Source: Closterium sp. Naga37s-1 (lineage: Eukaryota > Streptophyta > Zygnematophyceae > Desmidiales > Closteriaceae). Taken from it: 64,000 bases of DNA. The stretch is from assembly GCA_947471745.1 (NCBI GenBank), contig CANJKZ010000011.1:124001-188000 (forward strand), given 5' to 3'. Positions 63,155 through 64,000 of the stretch are shown here, one piece after another. Numbering within the stretch: the first letter of the stretch is position 1; every line of letters begins with the position of its first letter. Made by a program: the position numbers and the translations under genes. The notes beneath the pieces were generated by a model. It made no database searches, was not told the DNA's origin, and worked only from the letters and a program-made list of their open reading frames with translations.

Positions 63155-64000
63155 GGGTTTTTTACTACATGCCAGAGACTGAAATGTTACCAAAAGAGCA
63201 GGTGGCAAAGCAGCTTATGACGAAACGTTCCCGGAAACTGGTGCTGAAAATGTCGCTAGCTGCTGGTGAGGAGGAGCACGGGACATGAGAGGGGTTCGGA
63301 ACCCAGCACAGCAGTGAGAGTAGTATGGCGGTCTATCGCTTGACAATAACGGAGGAACAAGAGAGCCAAGGCCAGGTGAGGAGGAACCTAGGAGAGGGTG
63401 TTACGCAAACGAAGTGCCTGTTGTGGTGATAATTCCGAGGACTTTCCTATAGGGATGTAACTGTCAGTGGAAGTAGCTAAGTGTATGTCGACATTAGCAA
63501 CTCACAAACACAAGAGTCGAAGCAGTCTGTAACATCTTCATTCGGAGCATCAAGCAAAACTAGAAATACTATTGGTCAGTCAGTTCATTGTCGGCCAATA
63601 GCGTGCATGAAATCCTCAGATCCTGATGGGATGGGTAAATATAAGCCGTTCATCCCTGTCTGATATGAAAACACGAAGACAATATCTGAAGTGACCAGCA
63701 CGCTGAGGACCGTGTCAAACCAGACGAAATCGTTTGCATCCGATACTTTATCAGGAAGATGTCACCTGACATTTTCCGTCTGACAGATAACCCACATCGC
63801 TCCCCCAGAAATCCCCTTGGAAAGTCCACTTCACCACAGATTCCCTAAGAGTGCCTTCAGTCACCTGCAAGCCATCACCACAGCAATACCGTTGGAATCT
63901 CTGAACCAGCTGTGGGAATCTTTGAACGTAAGCTATAACTTTTTCGTTGTGAGGCTTTCCTTTGCTCAAATCTCAAGGCAGCACCGTTTTTCTCGTCGCG
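63155..64000 (-). other. 5' flank of ATG1 and an unrecognised minus-strand ORF
   Basis: 63155-63700 should hold the ATG1 promoter; no motif is assigned. A minus-strand ORF at 63751-63969 (72 codons, KVIAYVQRFPQLVQRFQRYC, then KWTFQGDFWGSDVGYL) reads like a structured protein segment and could be an exon of a gene beginning outside the window, but I do not recognise it. Confidence 0.25.

Overview
The window is eukaryotic nuclear DNA, most likely from a streptophyte (a charophyte alga or early-diverging land plant). The reasons are spliced genes with GT-AG introns, a plant-type calcium-dependent protein kinase, a plant-type ATG1, an OHCU-decarboxylase/HIU-hydrolase (allantoin synthase, TTL) gene with a C-terminal YRGS, plant-family glycosyltransferases (GT8, GT64, GT61), a LINE with a plant-style zf-RVT tail, and a nuclear tRNA-Glu(CUC). 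The species itself cannot be read from the sequence.

Layout, left to right: an intact-looking hAT transposase ORF (+, 248-2428); a TTL gene (+, about 2.7-10.2 kb) whose intron holds a Penelope-like retroelement (3.57-7.85 kb), itself interrupted by a solo-LTR-like insertion; SDHAF2 (-, 10.8-12.2 kb plus uncertain 5' exons); foldback elements (13.8-14.6 kb); two unrecognised + strand exon groups (15.2-17.1 and 18.0-20.1 kb); a run of minus-strand glycosyltransferase exons in the order GT8 (32.7-27.5 kb), GT64 (27.0-24.5 kb), GT61 (24.1-20.2 kb) that looks like one fused gene; tRNA-Glu (32.8 kb); a CDPK gene (-, 33.1-48.0 kb) carrying a 6.5-kb LINE and a 925-bp non-autonomous hAT element; a mitochondrial bL28 gene (+, 49.95-51.75 kb); and a very long ATG1 gene (-, 52.7-63.2 kb). 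Splice phases and summed lengths were checked by hand for CDPK (8 exons, 485 codons plus stop), ATG1 (12 exons, 1463 codons plus stop) and bL28m (2 exons, 130 codons plus stop); all three stay in frame.

Two window-wide oddities stand out. First, almost every gene contains 'exon echoes': tandem, often decayed copies of a single exon or exon edge with adjoining intron (periods about 150-212 bp), so a gene may hold 2-8 copies of one exon of which usually one or two are usable. Second, an 18-bp perfect palindrome TTTTGAG-NNNN-CTCAAAA recurs at least 15 times, plus near-matches, with different but always self-complementary centres in the perfect copies (TCGA, GCGC, ACGT, AATT). It often lies between direct repeats of 16-40 bp, including inside LINE coding sequence, or at the tip of longer hairpins. 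The same core stands at the 5' boundary of the Penelope-like element. I see this as a dispersed family of tiny palindromic insertions, possibly a by-product of the Penelope-like element or of break repair.

Functionally the genes are housekeeping: ureide/purine catabolism (TTL), complex II flavinylation (SDHAF2), Golgi glycosylation (GT8/GT64/GT61), calcium signalling (CDPK), mitochondrial translation (bL28m) and autophagy (ATG1). They share no evident pathway. Exon ends are given to the base where a GT/AG and phase could be read, and otherwise as approximate.
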